A DNA stretch of 64,000 nucleotides from an uncultured Erythrobacter sp. (GCA_947503155.1 CANNCL010000002.1:612637-676636); one strand, 5' to 3'. Shown: positions 25,043 through 35,066, numbered from the stretch's first letter. Translations and numbers: made by a program. Notes: generated from the letters alone by a model not told the origin.

Positions 25043-26272
25043 ATGCGCCGAGTTGTTGTTACTGGAATGGGGATCGCATCCTCAATTGGCAATAATACAG
25101 CGGAGGTGCTCGCTTCGTTGAAGGCTGGCCGATCCGGGATCACCTTTAACGAATCGATGGCCGAACATGGTTTTCGCTCGCAAGTTGCAGGCGCGGTGAA
25201 CCTTGATGTGTCCGAGCATGTGGACAAGCGCACATTGCGTTTCATGGGGCCGGGGGCGGCCTATGCCCATATCGCGATGGGACAAGCGATTGCCGATGCT
25301 GGTTTGGAAGAAAAAGATGTCATCAACCCGATGACCGGCGTGATCGCCGGATCCGGCGGTCCGTCGACTTCGGCTATGCTGACGGCGCATCAAACGGTGC
25401 TAAAAACCGGCGCGACCAAACGGGTCGGACCCTTTGCCGTGCCCAAAACGATGTCCTCCACTGTCAGCGCCAACCTTGCGACGGCCTATCAGATCAAGGG
25501 CATGAATTTCTCGATCACCTCTGCGTGCTCCACCTCGCTCCACTGCATCGGCATGGCGGCGCAGCAGATTGCTCTGGGCGAGCAAGACATCATGTTTGGC
25601 GGCGGCGGCGAAGAACTCGATTGGACATTGTCGTGCCTGTTTGACGCGATGGGGGCCATGTCGAGCAAATATAACGACACGCCGCAGCGCGCATCGCGGG
25701 CCTTTGACGCGGACCGTGATGGGTTCGTGATTGGCGGCGGCGGCGCGATGTTGGTGCTCGAAAGCCTCGACCATGCACTGGCGCGCGGCGCGAAGATTTA
25801 TGCGGAAATCACTGGATTTTCGGCAACTTCCGATGGCGCTGACATGGTTGCACCTTCGGGGGAGGGCGGCGAGCGCGCCATGCGCGGGGCGCTGCGGACG
25901 CTCAGCGAAGATCGCAAGGTCAGCTATATCAACGCCCACGGCACTTCGACGCCGGTCGGCGATGTTGGCGAAATCGAGGCGGTGCGCCGGGTATTTGGGG
26001 ACGGATCAACCCCGCCGGTCAGCTCGACCAAATCGATGACCGGCCACAGCCAAGGGGCGACCGGCGCGCAAGAGGCGATCTATTGCCTATTGGCGCTGGA
26101 GCATGATTTCATCATCCCGTCGATCAATGTGGAAACACTTGATCCGGCGCTGAAACCGGCAGAGATCGCCACTCAGCTGGTGGAGAACGCTGGGCTCGAT
26201 ACAGTGATGACCAATTCTTTCGGGTTTGGCGGGACCAATGGTTCGATGTTGCTGTCGAAATTCCACGGGTAA
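25043..26272 (+). CDS. fabB: 3-oxoacyl-ACP synthase I
   Basis: A 409-residue condensing enzyme. The active-site Cys is in SACSTSLH (about residue 163), with His residues in NAHGTSTP (about 298) and GHSQGATG (about 334), matching E. coli FabB. FabB elongates the cis-3-decenoyl-ACP made by FabA. GGGGAAGAGA just upstream of the ATG is a good ribosome site. It lies 45 bases after fabA; a fabA-fabB pair is the hallmark of the anaerobic-type unsaturated fatty acid route. Confidence 0.95.
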   Translation: MRRVVVTGMGIASSIGNNTAEVLASLKAGRSGITFNESMAEHGFRSQVAGAVNLDVSEHVDKRTLRFMGPGAAYAHIAMGQAIADAGLEEKDVINPMTGVIAGSGGPSTSAMLTAHQTVLKTGATKRVGPFAVPKTMSSTVSANLATAYQIKGMNFSITSACSTSLHCIGMAAQQIALGEQDIMFGGGGEELDWTLSCLFDAMGAMSSKYNDTPQRASRAFDADRDGFVIGGGGAMLVLESLDHALARGAKIYAEITGFSATSDGADMVAPSGEGGERAMRGALRTLSEDRKVSYINAHGTSTPVGDVGEIEAVRRVFGDGSTPPVSSTKSMTGHSQGATGAQEAIYCLLALEHDFIIPSINVETLDPALKPAEIATQLVENAGLDTVMTNSFGFGGTNGSMLLSKFHG

Positions 26273-26326
26273 AATTGGCGCGCGGAATATGGGCGAATTA
26301 TGCGCCGATAGGTGAGGGGTTTTGTG

Positions 26327-27115
26327 ATGGGCTTGCTTTCAGGAAAACGCGGCCTTGTGATGGGCGTGGCCAATGATCGGTCAATCGCTTGGGGTATTGC
26401 AAAGGCCTGCGCCGAGGCAGGCGCAGAACTGGCCTTCACCTATCAAGGCGACGCGTTTGGCAAAAGGCTAGAGCCGCTTGCCGCGAGCGTCGGTTCAGAC
26501 TTTATGCTGGACGTGGATGTTGCCGATGACGCATCGCTCGATGCCGCATTTGGCGCGCTTCGCGAGCGGTGGGAGACGGTGGATTTTGTCATCCACGCCA
26601 TCGCCTATGCGGATAAGTCGGAATTGTCGGGCCGCATTCTCGACACTTCGCGCGAGAATTTCAAAACCTGCATGGACATCTCCGCCTACAGCCTCATCGA
26701 AGTGTCGCGCCGCGCGCATCCAATGATGGTTGAAAATGGCGGCACGGTGCTGACGCTCAGCTATTTGGGTGCGGAACGTGTGACCCCAAATTACAACGTG
26801 ATGGGGGTCGCTAAGGCGGCGTTGGAAGGGGCAGTGCGATATCTCGCCAACGATCTTGGTCCCGAAGGCATCCGCGTCAACGCCATCAGCCCCGGCCCGA
26901 TGAAGACGCTGGCCATGTCCGCGATTGGCGGCGCGCGCACAACATATAAACACACCGACACCAATTCCCCGCTGCGCGGCAATGCCACGTTGGAGGCGGT
27001 TGGCGGAACGGCGGTGTATCTGTGCAGCGATGCCGGGGCCTGCACCACCGGAGAGGTCTTGCATGTCGATGGCGGTTTCCATGTTCTGGGTATGCCGCAA
27101 TTTGAGAACCTTTGA
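26327..27115 (+). CDS. fabI: enoyl-ACP reductase (NADH)
   Basis: A 262-residue FabI that reduces trans-2-enoyl-ACP in the last step of each elongation cycle. The SDR-type nucleotide loop is GVANDRSIAWGIA. The catalytic Tyr and Lys are in LGAERVTPNYNVMGVAK (Tyr-x6-Lys), and NAISPGPMKTLA follows. GGTGAGGGG nine bases upstream supports the ATG at 26327 over a GTG at 26312. It is the third gene of a fabA-fabB-fabI run. Confidence 0.95.
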   Translation: MGLLSGKRGLVMGVANDRSIAWGIAKACAEAGAELAFTYQGDAFGKRLEPLAASVGSDFMLDVDVADDASLDAAFGALRERWETVDFVIHAIAYADKSELSGRILDTSRENFKTCMDISAYSLIEVSRRAHPMMVENGGTVLTLSYLGAERVTPNYNVMGVAKAALEGAVRYLANDLGPEGIRVNAISPGPMKTLAMSAIGGARTTYKHTDTNSPLRGNATLEAVGGTAVYLCSDAGACTTGEVLHVDGGFHVLGMPQFENL

Positions 27116-27147
27116 ACGGGGCGTCTTTGGGTGCTGGTGGGTGATTG

Positions 27148-27612
27148 ATGCAAATACGCGCGGCAGATCTTAGCGAAACCGAGGTCGCGGCGCTGCTTGA
27201 ATTGCACCACGGCGAAATGCAGCAATTCTCTCCTCCCGGCACATGCCATGTGCTTGACCTAAGCGGGCTGAAAGCGCCTGATATCGAGGTGTTTGCTGCT
27301 TGGGAAATGTCAGCGAATGGCGCGCATTTGCTCGCGATTGGCGCTCTGAAACAGCATGACGGCTTTGGTGAGGTCAAGTCGATGCGCGCCCACCCGGATG
27401 CCCGCGGCACAGGCGCAGGCCGGGCGATGCTAGAGCATCTTATCGCTCGCGCGCGGCAATTGGGTTTGAATGCGATCAAGCTGGAGACTGGATCTGGCCC
27501 GATGTTTGAAGCCGCATTGGGCCTTTACCGTGCGCGCGGGTTTACGCCGTGCGGGTCTTTTGCCGGATATGTGCCGGGCGAATTTAATCAGCTGTTTGGG
27601 TTGGAGTTATGA
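27148..27612 (+). CDS. GNAT-family N-acetyltransferase
   Basis: A 154-residue GNAT protein. The acetyl-CoA loop is in EVKSMRAHPDARGTGAGRAMLEHLIARAR (R-x-x-G-x-G/A pattern), and the C-terminal motif B is ALGLYRARGFTPCGSFAGYVPGEFN. The closest pattern is the YncA/PhnO-like group that acetylates small amines. GGTGGGTG lies before the ATG at 27148. Its stop overlaps the start of the alpha/beta hydrolase gene (ATGA), so the two are coupled. The substrate is unknown. Confidence 0.85.
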   Translation: MQIRAADLSETEVAALLELHHGEMQQFSPPGTCHVLDLSGLKAPDIEVFAAWEMSANGAHLLAIGALKQHDGFGEVKSMRAHPDARGTGAGRAMLEHLIARARQLGLNAIKLETGSGPMFEAALGLYRARGFTPCGSFAGYVPGEFNQLFGLEL

Positions 27613-28322
27613 GGAGCAAGCCGCCATCATTTTCGCTTTGGTGGCGGGAGATTCCCTATACTGCGCAAATCATCGCTAGTCCGCTGAGGCGGGTGAAAGC
27701 GGTCAAAAGGGTACGCTTGGACAAACAACCAGTTCTCGTTTTTCCGGGCATCCTTTCAAGCGACAGTTCGACCTCTCTCCTCCGCCGCACGCTAGATCAG
27801 AGCGGCTACAGTGCATATCCATCGAAACTCGGCTTCGTCACAGGCATAACGCGCAAAACGCTTGCGCTAGCGGAGGCGCGCCTTTCCGAAGTTCACCGCA
27901 CAGAAAGGCGCAAAGTTGTGCTGATTGGATGGAGTCTGGGGGGGATCTATTCGCGCGTGCTTGCGCAACGGCACCCTGACAAAGTGGCCATGGTGATGAC
28001 ACTCGGTTCGCCGTTTTCAGGTGATCGCCGCGCGAACAATGCGTGGCGGATTTATGAGGCGATTAACGATCACAAAGTGGATGCGCCAAAACTGCCCGAT
28101 GATCCGAGTGTAAAGCCGCCGATGCACACGGTTGCCGTGTGGTCGCCAATTGATGGTGTAATTGCGCCTGAATGTGCAAAGGGATTGCCGCAAGAACGTG
28201 ATGTTGAGGTCGAGGTTGCGACGAAGCACTTTGCGTTTGGCGCCCAGCGACATTCGATTGAAACTGTCGTCCGGCTTGTCAGTGAGCATTTTCCTGAAAA
28301 ATCCGGTCGATTAGAGGATTAG
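27609..28322 (+). CDS. alpha/beta hydrolase (lipase-like)
   Basis: A 237-residue alpha/beta hydrolase. The oxyanion segment is VLVFPGILSSDSSTSLLRR, the nucleophile Ser is in LIGWSLGGIYSRVLA, the candidate acid Asp is in WSPIDGVIAP and the candidate His is in KHFAFGAQRHSIE. The GWSLGG elbow and the following LGSPFSG are common in lipase/PGAP1-like proteins. There is no signal peptide. It is coupled to the GNAT gene, and its stop overlaps the convergent dehydrogenase stop. Confidence 0.82.
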   Translation: MRSKPPSFSLWWREIPYTAQIIASPLRRVKAVKRVRLDKQPVLVFPGILSSDSSTSLLRRTLDQSGYSAYPSKLGFVTGITRKTLALAEARLSEVHRTERRKVVLIGWSLGGIYSRVLAQRHPDKVAMVMTLGSPFSGDRRANNAWRIYEAINDHKVDAPKLPDDPSVKPPMHTVAVWSPIDGVIAPECAKGLPQERDVEVEVATKHFAFGAQRHSIETVVRLVSEHFPEKSGRLED

Positions 28323-29335
28323 CCAACCAACGCCGTCAGCACTTGATCCGGCGGCCTATGTCCGTCGGACCAGAACCGGATATTGGCGATCACTTTTTCC
28401 CCTGACGCCTCGCGCCCTTCGGCGGTGGCGCTGCCGATATGGGGCAGGGTCATCACGTTGGGGTGATCCAGCAAGCGGCGATCGACATTGGGTTCATCGG
28501 GATAGACATCAAGGCCCGCGCCCACGAGGTGTCCGTCTTGTAGCGCCGCGATCAATGCTTCTTGATCAATCAATTCTCCGCGCGCGGTGTTGATGATGCA
28601 CGAACCCGGCTGCATCAGGCCAAAGCGCCGCGCATCCATCATTCCGCGCGTATCCGCGGTTAGCGGGCAATGCAGCGTAAGAATATCTGCCTCAGCCACC
28701 AGCGCATCGAGATCGGCGACAAAGCGCGCGCCAAACATGCCCTCAACCGCCTCTGGCAGGCGTTTGCGGTTGTAATAGGCGACCTCTAAACCGAATGCGC
28801 GGGCGCGGTGGGCCACGGCCTGACCGATGCGGCCCATACCGACAATGCCCAGCACTTTGCCGCCCAATTTGCGCCCGAGCATCCCTGACGGTGCCCAGCC
28901 GCTCCATTCGCCGCGCCGGACCAATGCGGTCCCCTCGCGGATGCGGCGCGGAACACCGATAATGCCGGCCATTGCAATATCGGCGGTGTCGTCGGTGAAA
29001 ACGCCCGGCGTGTTGGTGACTTTAATCCCGCGCGCGGCGGCGGCGGCCAAATCGATATGTTCGGTGCCTGCGCCAAAATTCGCTATCAAACGCAACCGTG
29101 CGCCAGCGCCCGCGATCATTTCTGCGTCGATACTGTCCGTCACGGTGGGAACCAGAACGTCGCAATCCGCCATCGCCGCGATCAATGCGTCGCGGCTCAT
29201 CGGTTCGTCATTGTGATTGAGCACCGCATCATACAGCTCGCTCATGCGCGCCTCAACGCTGGGCATTAAATGCCGCGTCACCACGATTTTGGGCTTTCCT
29301 GCGGGAAATTGCGGAGCGGTTTGTGATTGAGCCAT
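28319..29335 (-). CDS. D-isomer-specific 2-hydroxyacid dehydrogenase (glyoxylate reductase-like)
   Basis: A 338-residue NAD(P)H-dependent dehydrogenase. The Rossmann loop is VLGIVGMGRIGQAVAHRA. The catalytic residues are visible: Arg in INTARGELID, Glu in DVYPDEPNVD and His in TLPHIGSATAEGR. The pattern is closest to glyoxylate/hydroxypyruvate reductases (GyaR-like). It appears monocistronic, divergent from the SH3 gene with about 120 bases between. The substrate is not fixed by the sequence. Confidence 0.9.
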   Translation of the reverse strand: MAQSQTAPQFPAGKPKIVVTRHLMPSVEARMSELYDAVLNHNDEPMSRDALIAAMADCDVLVPTVTDSIDAEMIAGAGARLRLIANFGAGTEHIDLAAAAARGIKVTNTPGVFTDDTADIAMAGIIGVPRRIREGTALVRRGEWSGWAPSGMLGRKLGGKVLGIVGMGRIGQAVAHRARAFGLEVAYYNRKRLPEAVEGMFGARFVADLDALVAEADILTLHCPLTADTRGMMDARRFGLMQPGSCIINTARGELIDQEALIAALQDGHLVGAGLDVYPDEPNVDRRLLDHPNVMTLPHIGSATAEGREASGEKVIANIRFWSDGHRPPDQVLTALVG

Positions 29336-29458
29336 CTGTGATGCGCTAAGGGTTTTCTGGCGCGCTGGTCAAGCCGCTCTATCTCGGATTGGCACAGCGA
29401 TCTGTGACACGTTCAATGCCTGCTTGAAAAATCTCCTAGCTCGGCGCTATCAGCGGGC

Positions 29459-29959
29459 ATGACTGTGTTTCGATCCTTTGCCGCCTTTGTTCTTGCAATC
29501 ATGCTGTCCGCTACTGTTGCGCCGGGCGGGGTGCACGCTCAGGATCGCGAAACACCCTATTGGGCAACTTTGCGCTTTGACGAGGTCAATATGCGGGTCG
29601 GCCCGAGCCAGGAATATCCGATTGAATGGGTTTTTAACCGCAAAGGGTATCCGGTTAAGGTGGTGCGCCTGCGCGAGGGTTGGCGATTGGTCCAAGACCA
29701 TGAGGGTACGCAAGGGTGGATCGATTCGAGCCAGCTCAGCGCGTCGCGGGGGACGTTTATCATCGGTGATGGGCTGGTCGATCTACGCGAAGCACCAACG
29801 AGTGACAGCCCGCTGCGTTGGCGCGCAGAGCCGGGCGTTGTGGGCGCGTTGATCCGTTGCCGCGAAGGGTTCTGCGAAATCGACGTCGCGGGCCGCTCAG
29901 GTTGGGTACCGCAAGACCGGTTGTGGGGCGCAGGCGAAAGGGAACCCGCGCCCGAATAA
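29459..29959 (+). CDS. exported bacterial SH3-domain protein
   Basis: A 166-residue protein with a signal peptide (MTVFRSFAAFVLAIMLSATV to GVHAQ) and a bacterial SH3 domain. VNMRVGPSQEYPIEWVFNRKG, VKVVRLREGWRLVQDHEGTQGWIDSSQL and a second half with VDLREAPTSDSPL and GRSGWVPQDRLWG look like two SH3b repeats. Such proteins usually bind peptidoglycan or partner proteins in the periplasm. It is convergent with the thiolase gene, with five bases between the stops. Confidence 0.88.
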   Translation: MTVFRSFAAFVLAIMLSATVAPGGVHAQDRETPYWATLRFDEVNMRVGPSQEYPIEWVFNRKGYPVKVVRLREGWRLVQDHEGTQGWIDSSQLSASRGTFIIGDGLVDLREAPTSDSPLRWRAEPGVVGALIRCREGFCEIDVAGRSGWVPQDRLWGAGEREPAPE

Positions 29960-29964
29960 ACCTC

Positions 29965-31161
29965 TTACATCAGCTCAACCGCAACCGCAGTGGCTTCGCC
30001 GCCGCCGATGCACAGGCTGGCGACACCGCGGGTTTTGCCCTGCTGTTTTAGAGCGTTCAGCAGTGTCACGATAATCCGCGTGCCTGATGCGCCGATAGGG
30101 TGGCCCAAGGCGGTCGCGCCGCCATTCACGTTCACCTTGTCATGCGGGATGCCGATGTCGCGCATCGCAAACATGGCGACGCAGGCGAAGGCTTCGTTCA
30201 CTTCCCACAATTCAACGTCGTCGATGGTCCATCCCGCATTTTTGAGAACTTTTTCAATCGCGCCAACCGGGGCAACGGTGAAATCCTTTGGCTCGCGCGC
30301 ATGGGCGGCCAATGCGACGATCTTGGCGACCGGTGTTTGGCCGTTCTTTTGCGCCGCGCTTTCACGCGTCAGAACAACAGCCGCCGCGCCGTCTGAGATT
30401 GAGCTGGAGGTCGCGGCTGTGATCGTACCGTCTTTGGCAAAGGCTGCGCGCAATTGCGGGATCTTGTCTGGGCGGCCTTTGCCGGGCTGCTCGTCTGTGT
30501 CGACGGTGACTTCGCCTTTGCGTGTTTTGAACGTTACTGGCACGACTTCATCGGCAAATGCGCCGCTGGCGATTGCCGCATTGGCGCGGGATAGCGATTC
30601 GATTGAATAGGCATCCTGCTCTTCGCGGGTCAGTTGATATTCGTCGGCTGTATCTTGCGCGAAAGTGCCCATTGCGCGGCCTTCTTCATAGGCGTCCTCT
30701 AGCCCGTCGAGGAACATGTGATCATAGGCCGTGTCATGCCCGATCCGCGCGCCCGAACGGTGTTTCTTGAGGAGGTAAGGCGCGTTGGTCATGCTCTCCA
30801 TTCCGCCTGCCACCACATAATCCACGCTGCCGCTGGCGATGGCTTCTGCGCCCATGATGACGGTTTGCATCCCGCTGCCGCAGACTTTGTTGACTGTTGT
30901 TGCCTCTACCGATTTTGGCAGACCGGCTTTGATCATCGCTTGGCGGGCAGGGGCCTGACCCAATCCAGCGGGCAAAACGCATCCCATATAACCGCGATCG
31001 ACCTGATCGCCTGCAACGCCCGACCGTTCGACCGCCGCCTTCACAGCCGCCGCGCCAAGGTCGGTCGCGGACACATCAGACAACGCGCCTTGCATTCCGC
31101 CCATCGGGGTGCGGGCATAAGAGAGGATGACGATTGGGTCGGCGGCGGAAAACTGAGTCAT
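29965..31161 (-). CDS. acetyl-CoA C-acetyltransferase (thiolase)
   Basis: A 398-residue thiolase that condenses or cleaves acetyl-CoA/acetoacetyl-CoA. The acyl-accepting Cys is in NKVCGSGMQTV (near residue 91), the His in NGGATALGHPIGASG and the second Cys in SLCIGGGEATA. The ATG at 31161 is set by the family start (PIVILSYARTPMG) and AAAGGACC upstream. The open frame runs on for another 218 codons antisense to the aldehyde dehydrogenase, but this is not coding. It is divergent from the aldehyde dehydrogenase gene. Confidence 0.95.
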   Translation of the reverse strand: MTQFSAADPIVILSYARTPMGGMQGALSDVSATDLGAAAVKAAVERSGVAGDQVDRGYMGCVLPAGLGQAPARQAMIKAGLPKSVEATTVNKVCGSGMQTVIMGAEAIASGSVDYVVAGGMESMTNAPYLLKKHRSGARIGHDTAYDHMFLDGLEDAYEEGRAMGTFAQDTADEYQLTREEQDAYSIESLSRANAAIASGAFADEVVPVTFKTRKGEVTVDTDEQPGKGRPDKIPQLRAAFAKDGTITAATSSSISDGAAAVVLTRESAAQKNGQTPVAKIVALAAHAREPKDFTVAPVGAIEKVLKNAGWTIDDVELWEVNEAFACVAMFAMRDIGIPHDKVNVNGGATALGHPIGASGTRIIVTLLNALKQQGKTRGVASLCIGGGEATAVAVELM

Positions 31162-31315
31162 GGAAAACAGGTCCTTTTGAGGGGAATTCAAATATGCCGC
31201 CGATGTAGTGACGGACCCTAAGATTGGCAATCGGTGACGCGCCCGCTTGCAAGCACGCGGCGATTGCGCGACAACCAATGGCAAATCGAAACGAATATCT
31301 TCGGGAGAGACAATC

Positions 31316-32746
31316 ATGGCCAACGACCGCAAAGACGAACTTGAACAGCTGCTAAAGCTACAGCGCGACGCCTTCACCGCTTCGCGGCCAGAGGCGATGT
31401 CGGTGCGTAAAGACCGAATTAAGCGGGCGATGGCGCTGGTGAAGGACCATTCTGACGCATTTTGCAAAGCCATGAGCGCCGATTTCGGCAGCCGTTCGGC
31501 CGAACAAAGCATGTTGACTGATATTGCGGCCACTGTGGGCGCGGGCAAACATGCGCTGAAGAATATGGATAAGTGGGCGAAAGCGGATAAGCGTTCGGTG
31601 CAATTTCCGCTCGGCTTGCTGGGGGCGAAGGCCGAGGTTCGGTATGAACCCAAAGGTGTGATTGGCATTTTGTCGCCGTGGAATTTTCCGGTGCAGCTCG
31701 CTTTCGGTCCGCTCATGCAAATCCTGGCCGCGGGCAATCGTGCGATGATCAAACCAAGCGAATTTACCGAGCGCACCAGCCAGTTGATGGCGGAATTGGT
31801 TGATGAGTATTTCACGCGTGACGAAGTCGCCGTTGTTACCGGTAGCCCAGAGGTTGCCGCTGCATTCTCATCGCTGCCATTCGATCATCTGGTCTTCACC
31901 GGGTCGACCGCAACGGGCCGCCGGGTAATGGAAGCGGCGTCGAAAAACCTTGTACCAGTCACGCTGGAACTGGGCGGAAAATCGCCTGTCATCATGGGCC
32001 GCAGCGCCGATTTCGCCAAAGCGGGTGAGCGGATTGCTTTGGGCAAAATGATGAATGCAGGACAAATCTGCCTCGCGCCCGATTACATGTATGTGCCGGA
32101 AGATAAGCAGGACGAAGCAGTCGCCGGCGTCACCAATGGCGCGGCCGCCTTGTATCCGACCTTGCTAGAGAATGACGATTACGCCTCAATCGTGTCCGAC
32201 CGCCATTTTGAACGCCTGCAAGGGATGGTCAAAGATGCGCGCGAAAAGGGTGCAGAGGTGATCGAGGTCAATCCGGGCAATGAAGATTTCACCAATGCGA
32301 ACCAGCGCAAAATGCCGCTCACTATCCTCAAGAATGTGACCGAGGAAATGGAGGCGATGCAGGAGGAAATCTTTGGACCTGTTTTGCCGGTGAAGACTTA
32401 CAAAGCTGTCGATCAGGCGGTCGATTATGTGAATGAGAATGACCGTCCGCTGGGCCTCTATTACTTTGGTGATGATAAGGATGAGCAAGAACGCGTTCTC
32501 ACCCGGACGATTTCGGGCGGCGTTACGACCAATGACGTGATCTTCCACATTTCGATGGAGGAATTGCCGTTTGGCGGTGTCGGCCCATCTGGCATGGGCA
32601 GCTATCACGCGGTCGAAGGTTTCCGCGAATTCAGCCATGCACGCGCCGTCTATCACCAGCCAAAAATCGACATCGCCAAATTGGGCGGGTTCAAACCCCC
32701 TTATGGCAAAGCGACTGAGAAGGCCGCTGCACAGATGATGAAATGA
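31316..32746 (+). CDS. aldehyde dehydrogenase, coniferyl-aldehyde-dehydrogenase-like
   Basis: A 476-residue NAD(P)-dependent aldehyde dehydrogenase. The oxyanion Asn is in LSPWNFPVQ, the general base Glu in TLELGGKSP and the catalytic Cys in NAGQICLAPDYMY. The N-terminal pattern (RKDRIKRAMALVKDHSDAF, then SADFGSRSAEQSMLTDI) and C-terminal PPYGK match the group annotated as coniferyl aldehyde dehydrogenase. GGGAGA (31303-31308) precedes the ATG. Aromatic or medium-chain aldehydes are likely substrates. It overlaps the next gene by four bases. Confidence 0.9.
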   Translation: MANDRKDELEQLLKLQRDAFTASRPEAMSVRKDRIKRAMALVKDHSDAFCKAMSADFGSRSAEQSMLTDIAATVGAGKHALKNMDKWAKADKRSVQFPLGLLGAKAEVRYEPKGVIGILSPWNFPVQLAFGPLMQILAAGNRAMIKPSEFTERTSQLMAELVDEYFTRDEVAVVTGSPEVAAAFSSLPFDHLVFTGSTATGRRVMEAASKNLVPVTLELGGKSPVIMGRSADFAKAGERIALGKMMNAGQICLAPDYMYVPEDKQDEAVAGVTNGAAALYPTLLENDDYASIVSDRHFERLQGMVKDAREKGAEVIEVNPGNEDFTNANQRKMPLTILKNVTEEMEAMQEEIFGPVLPVKTYKAVDQAVDYVNENDRPLGLYYFGDDKDEQERVLTRTISGGVTTNDVIFHISMEELPFGGVGPSGMGSYHAVEGFREFSHARAVYHQPKIDIAKLGGFKPPYGKATEKAAAQMMK

Positions 32747-33984
32747 TGCGCTGGGGCGTCATTGCTGGCTTGCTTCTGATCGCTGCCGCACCGGCGGCGG
32801 CGCAGGAACCGCCGCAATGGCGTCCCGTTGACGCTGCGACTGGTCAAATCCGTGACGTGGAAGCGTTAGAGGTGCTCGCCAGCGATTTTCCCGATAGCGG
32901 ATCGGTTCGCCTGCGATTGCTTCAAGCGCAGCTTTCCGAGGGGGAAATGGACAGCGTTTTGGTGAGCCTCGCTTGGCTTAAAGAACGCGGATACGTCTTT
33001 AGCGAAGCGGCGCAGGCGCAGATACCGAACTTGGTAGGGGAGGCGCAGGCCGAGGCGGCGCGCGCATTGTTGCTGACGCAAGCCGGCGTGATTGAGGCCA
33101 GCGATTTGGTCGCGACTGTCCCAGCCGAGGCAGGATTGATCGAGAGCGTCGCGGCCCGGGGCGCAGATCGCTTTTTTTTCGCCAGCTCGATCACACAAAA
33201 CGCGATTTTCTTCACGGATTTTGAAGGGAACTGGATTGAATTTGCACCTGAAGGTGCGAGCGATCTTACGGGTATGGGCGATGATTTCACCAGACAAACT
33301 GCATGGGTGGCTTCTGGCAATGTTGACGGATCGGAGGATGATGACCCGCTTTTTAACGGACTGATCGGCTTCAACCAAAATTTCAGCGCCCCAATTCTTG
33401 TGCAAGCTCCCGAAGGTGTTGTTGTTTCCGACATAGTTGTTGCGTCCAACGGGACAATCTACGCAAGCGACCCGATCGGCGGCGGTCTATACCGCAAGAC
33501 GCCGGGCTCAGAGGTTCTTGAAACCCTGATCGAACCCGGCACACTCCGATCCCCGCAAGGATTGGCTGTCAGCGAAGGTGGTACACAGCTCTATATCAGC
33601 GACTATCGTTACGGCCTTGCCATCGTCGATACGGATAATGGCACAGTCTCCCGCCTCGATAGCGATGTTCCAGTATTGCTCGACGGCACAGACGGGCTTT
33701 GGCTCCGCAATGGCGAGTTGATTGCCGTGCAAAACGGCACATCTCCGATGCGGATCAGCGCGTTCACTTTGTCTGAGGACGGCACACGGATAATTGCCGC
33801 TCGCGTGTTGGAACAGGCCCATAGCGAATGGACGGAGCCGCTGGGCGGGAGCATATCAGGCGACGCTTTGATCTATGTCGGCACGGGCCAATGGGACCGT
33901 TATGACAAAGGCGAACTGCGCGAAGGGATGGAGGCGATCCCCACACAAATCCGCCGCTTGCCACTCGGCGTTGCCCCGGATTGA
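32743..33984 (+). CDS. exported beta-propeller (SMP-30/NHL-like) protein
   Basis: A 413-residue protein with a signal peptide (MMRWGVIAGLLLIAAAPAAAQ). The first 120 mature residues are helical (TPR-like, with DSGSVRLRLLQAQLSEGEMD). The rest looks like a six-bladed SMP-30/NHL propeller: VVVSDIVVASNGTIYASDPIGGGLYRK, SPQGLAVSEGGTQLYISDY and DGLWLRNGELIAVQNG. It acts outside the cytoplasm, with ligand unknown. Translational coupling (ATGA) to the aldehyde dehydrogenase suggests a joint role, but the sequence does not show what. Confidence 0.7.
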   Translation: MMRWGVIAGLLLIAAAPAAAQEPPQWRPVDAATGQIRDVEALEVLASDFPDSGSVRLRLLQAQLSEGEMDSVLVSLAWLKERGYVFSEAAQAQIPNLVGEAQAEAARALLLTQAGVIEASDLVATVPAEAGLIESVAARGADRFFFASSITQNAIFFTDFEGNWIEFAPEGASDLTGMGDDFTRQTAWVASGNVDGSEDDDPLFNGLIGFNQNFSAPILVQAPEGVVVSDIVVASNGTIYASDPIGGGLYRKTPGSEVLETLIEPGTLRSPQGLAVSEGGTQLYISDYRYGLAIVDTDNGTVSRLDSDVPVLLDGTDGLWLRNGELIAVQNGTSPMRISAFTLSEDGTRIIAARVLEQAHSEWTEPLGGSISGDALIYVGTGQWDRYDKGELREGMEAIPTQIRRLPLGVAPD

Positions 33985-34112
33985 CTTTGGCGCGCCACTG
34001 GGTTCGTTTTTCTGCAACATTCATCCGCAGATTTGCCTGAGTCGCACCCTTGCATGGGGGCTTCGAGCGTCCTAGAGGCGGCGACTGGGATTAATTGTGC
34101 TTGGACATCGCT

Positions 34113-34487
34113 GTGATCGACCTCGCTGAGTATCTGCCGATACTGCTTTTCATTGCTATAGCCTTTGGGCTTTCCGTGTTGTTCGTGTTTCTGCCGATGG
34201 GCGTCTCGCGGCTAACAGGGACGCACAATCCGGATGAGGAAAAACTCTCCGAATATGAATGCGGTTTCCCGGCGTTCGAAGACGCGCGCAGCCAGTTTGA
34301 CGTGCGGTTTTACCTCGTCGCGATCAGCTTCATCATTTTCGATCTAGAGGCGGCGTTTCTGTTCCCTTGGGCGGTCAGCCTGGGCGAAACTGGCTGGCCC
34401 GGGTGGATCGGGATGATGACCTTCCTCGGAATTCTGGCCGTTGGCCTTGCCTATGAATGGAAAAAGGGAGCGTTGGACTGGGAATGA
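34113..34487 (+). CDS. nuoA: NADH-quinone oxidoreductase subunit A
   Basis: A 124-residue membrane subunit of complex I with three TM helices. [41 protein letters not shown] is the family core, including the Cys-containing TM1-2 loop and the membrane Asp/Glu residues. The GTG at 34113 (VIDLAEYLP) matches the usual NuoA start; a TTG at 34095 is also open. It is the first gene of a complete nuo operon, and the promoter should lie in the roughly 130 bases upstream. Its stop overlaps nuoB (ATGA). Confidence 0.95.
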   Translation: MIDLAEYLPILLFIAIAFGLSVLFVFLPMGVSRLTGTHNPDEEKLSEYECGFPAFEDARSQFDVRFYLVAISFIIFDLEAAFLFPWAVSLGETGWPGWIGMMTFLGILAVGLAYEWKKGALDWE

Positions 34488-35062
34488 GCACTCTAATCAC
34501 GCCTCCTGCTGGTTTGCCCGATATCTCCGCGCTTGAAACCGCGAAAGGCGGCGATATGCGCGCGCCTGACGCCGATTATTTCAAAGCGATGCAGACCGAA
34601 GTGAATGACAAGGGTTTCCTTGTCACGTCCACCGAAGATCTGTTCCAATGGGCCCGTACGGGTTCTTTGTGGTGGATGACATTTGGTCTTGCTTGCTGCG
34701 CCGTGGAAATGATCCACGTTAATATGCCGCGTTACGATATGGAGCGGTTTGGCATCGCCCCGCGCGCATCACCGCGCCAATCGGACGTGATGATTGTCGC
34801 TGGTACGCTGTGCAACAAAATGGCCCCTGCTTTGCGCAAGGTCTATGACCAGATGTCCGATCCGAAATATGTAATTTCGATGGGCAGCTGCGCGAATGGC
34901 GGCGGATATTACCACTATTCCTACAGCGTGGTTCGCGGATGCGACCGAATCGTTCCCGTTGATATTTATGTCCCCGGATGCCCGCCAACGGCAGAGGCGC
35001 TGTTATATGGCGTGATGCAATTGCAGCGCAAAATCCGCCGCAGCGGAACGATTGAGCGATAA
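34484..35062 (+). CDS. nuoB: NADH-quinone oxidoreductase subunit B
   Basis: A 192-residue subunit that carries cluster N2, the last Fe-S centre before quinone. The ligands are visible: the adjacent pair in [10 protein letters not shown], the Cys in [10 protein letters not shown] and the Cys in [11 protein letters not shown]. The N-terminal tail of about 40 residues ([10 protein letters not shown] onward) is longer than in E. coli. The ATG overlaps the nuoA stop. An unrelated exported protein follows before nuoC. Confidence 0.97.
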   Translation: MSTLITPPAGLPDISALETAKGGDMRAPDADYFKAMQTEVNDKGFLVTSTEDLFQWARTGSLWWMTFGLACCAVEMIHVNMPRYDMERFGIAPRASPRQSDVMIVAGTLCNKMAPALRKVYDQMSDPKYVISMGSCANGGGYYHYSYSVVRGCDRIVPVDIYVPGCPPTAEALLYGVMQLQRKIRRSGTIER

Positions 35063-35066
35063 GATT

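Noticed and set aside
31162..31815. 218-codon N-terminal extension of the thiolase frame
   Set aside because: It is exactly antisense to the aldehyde dehydrogenase gene, has no thiolase similarity, and a normal family start with a ribosome site is at 31161.
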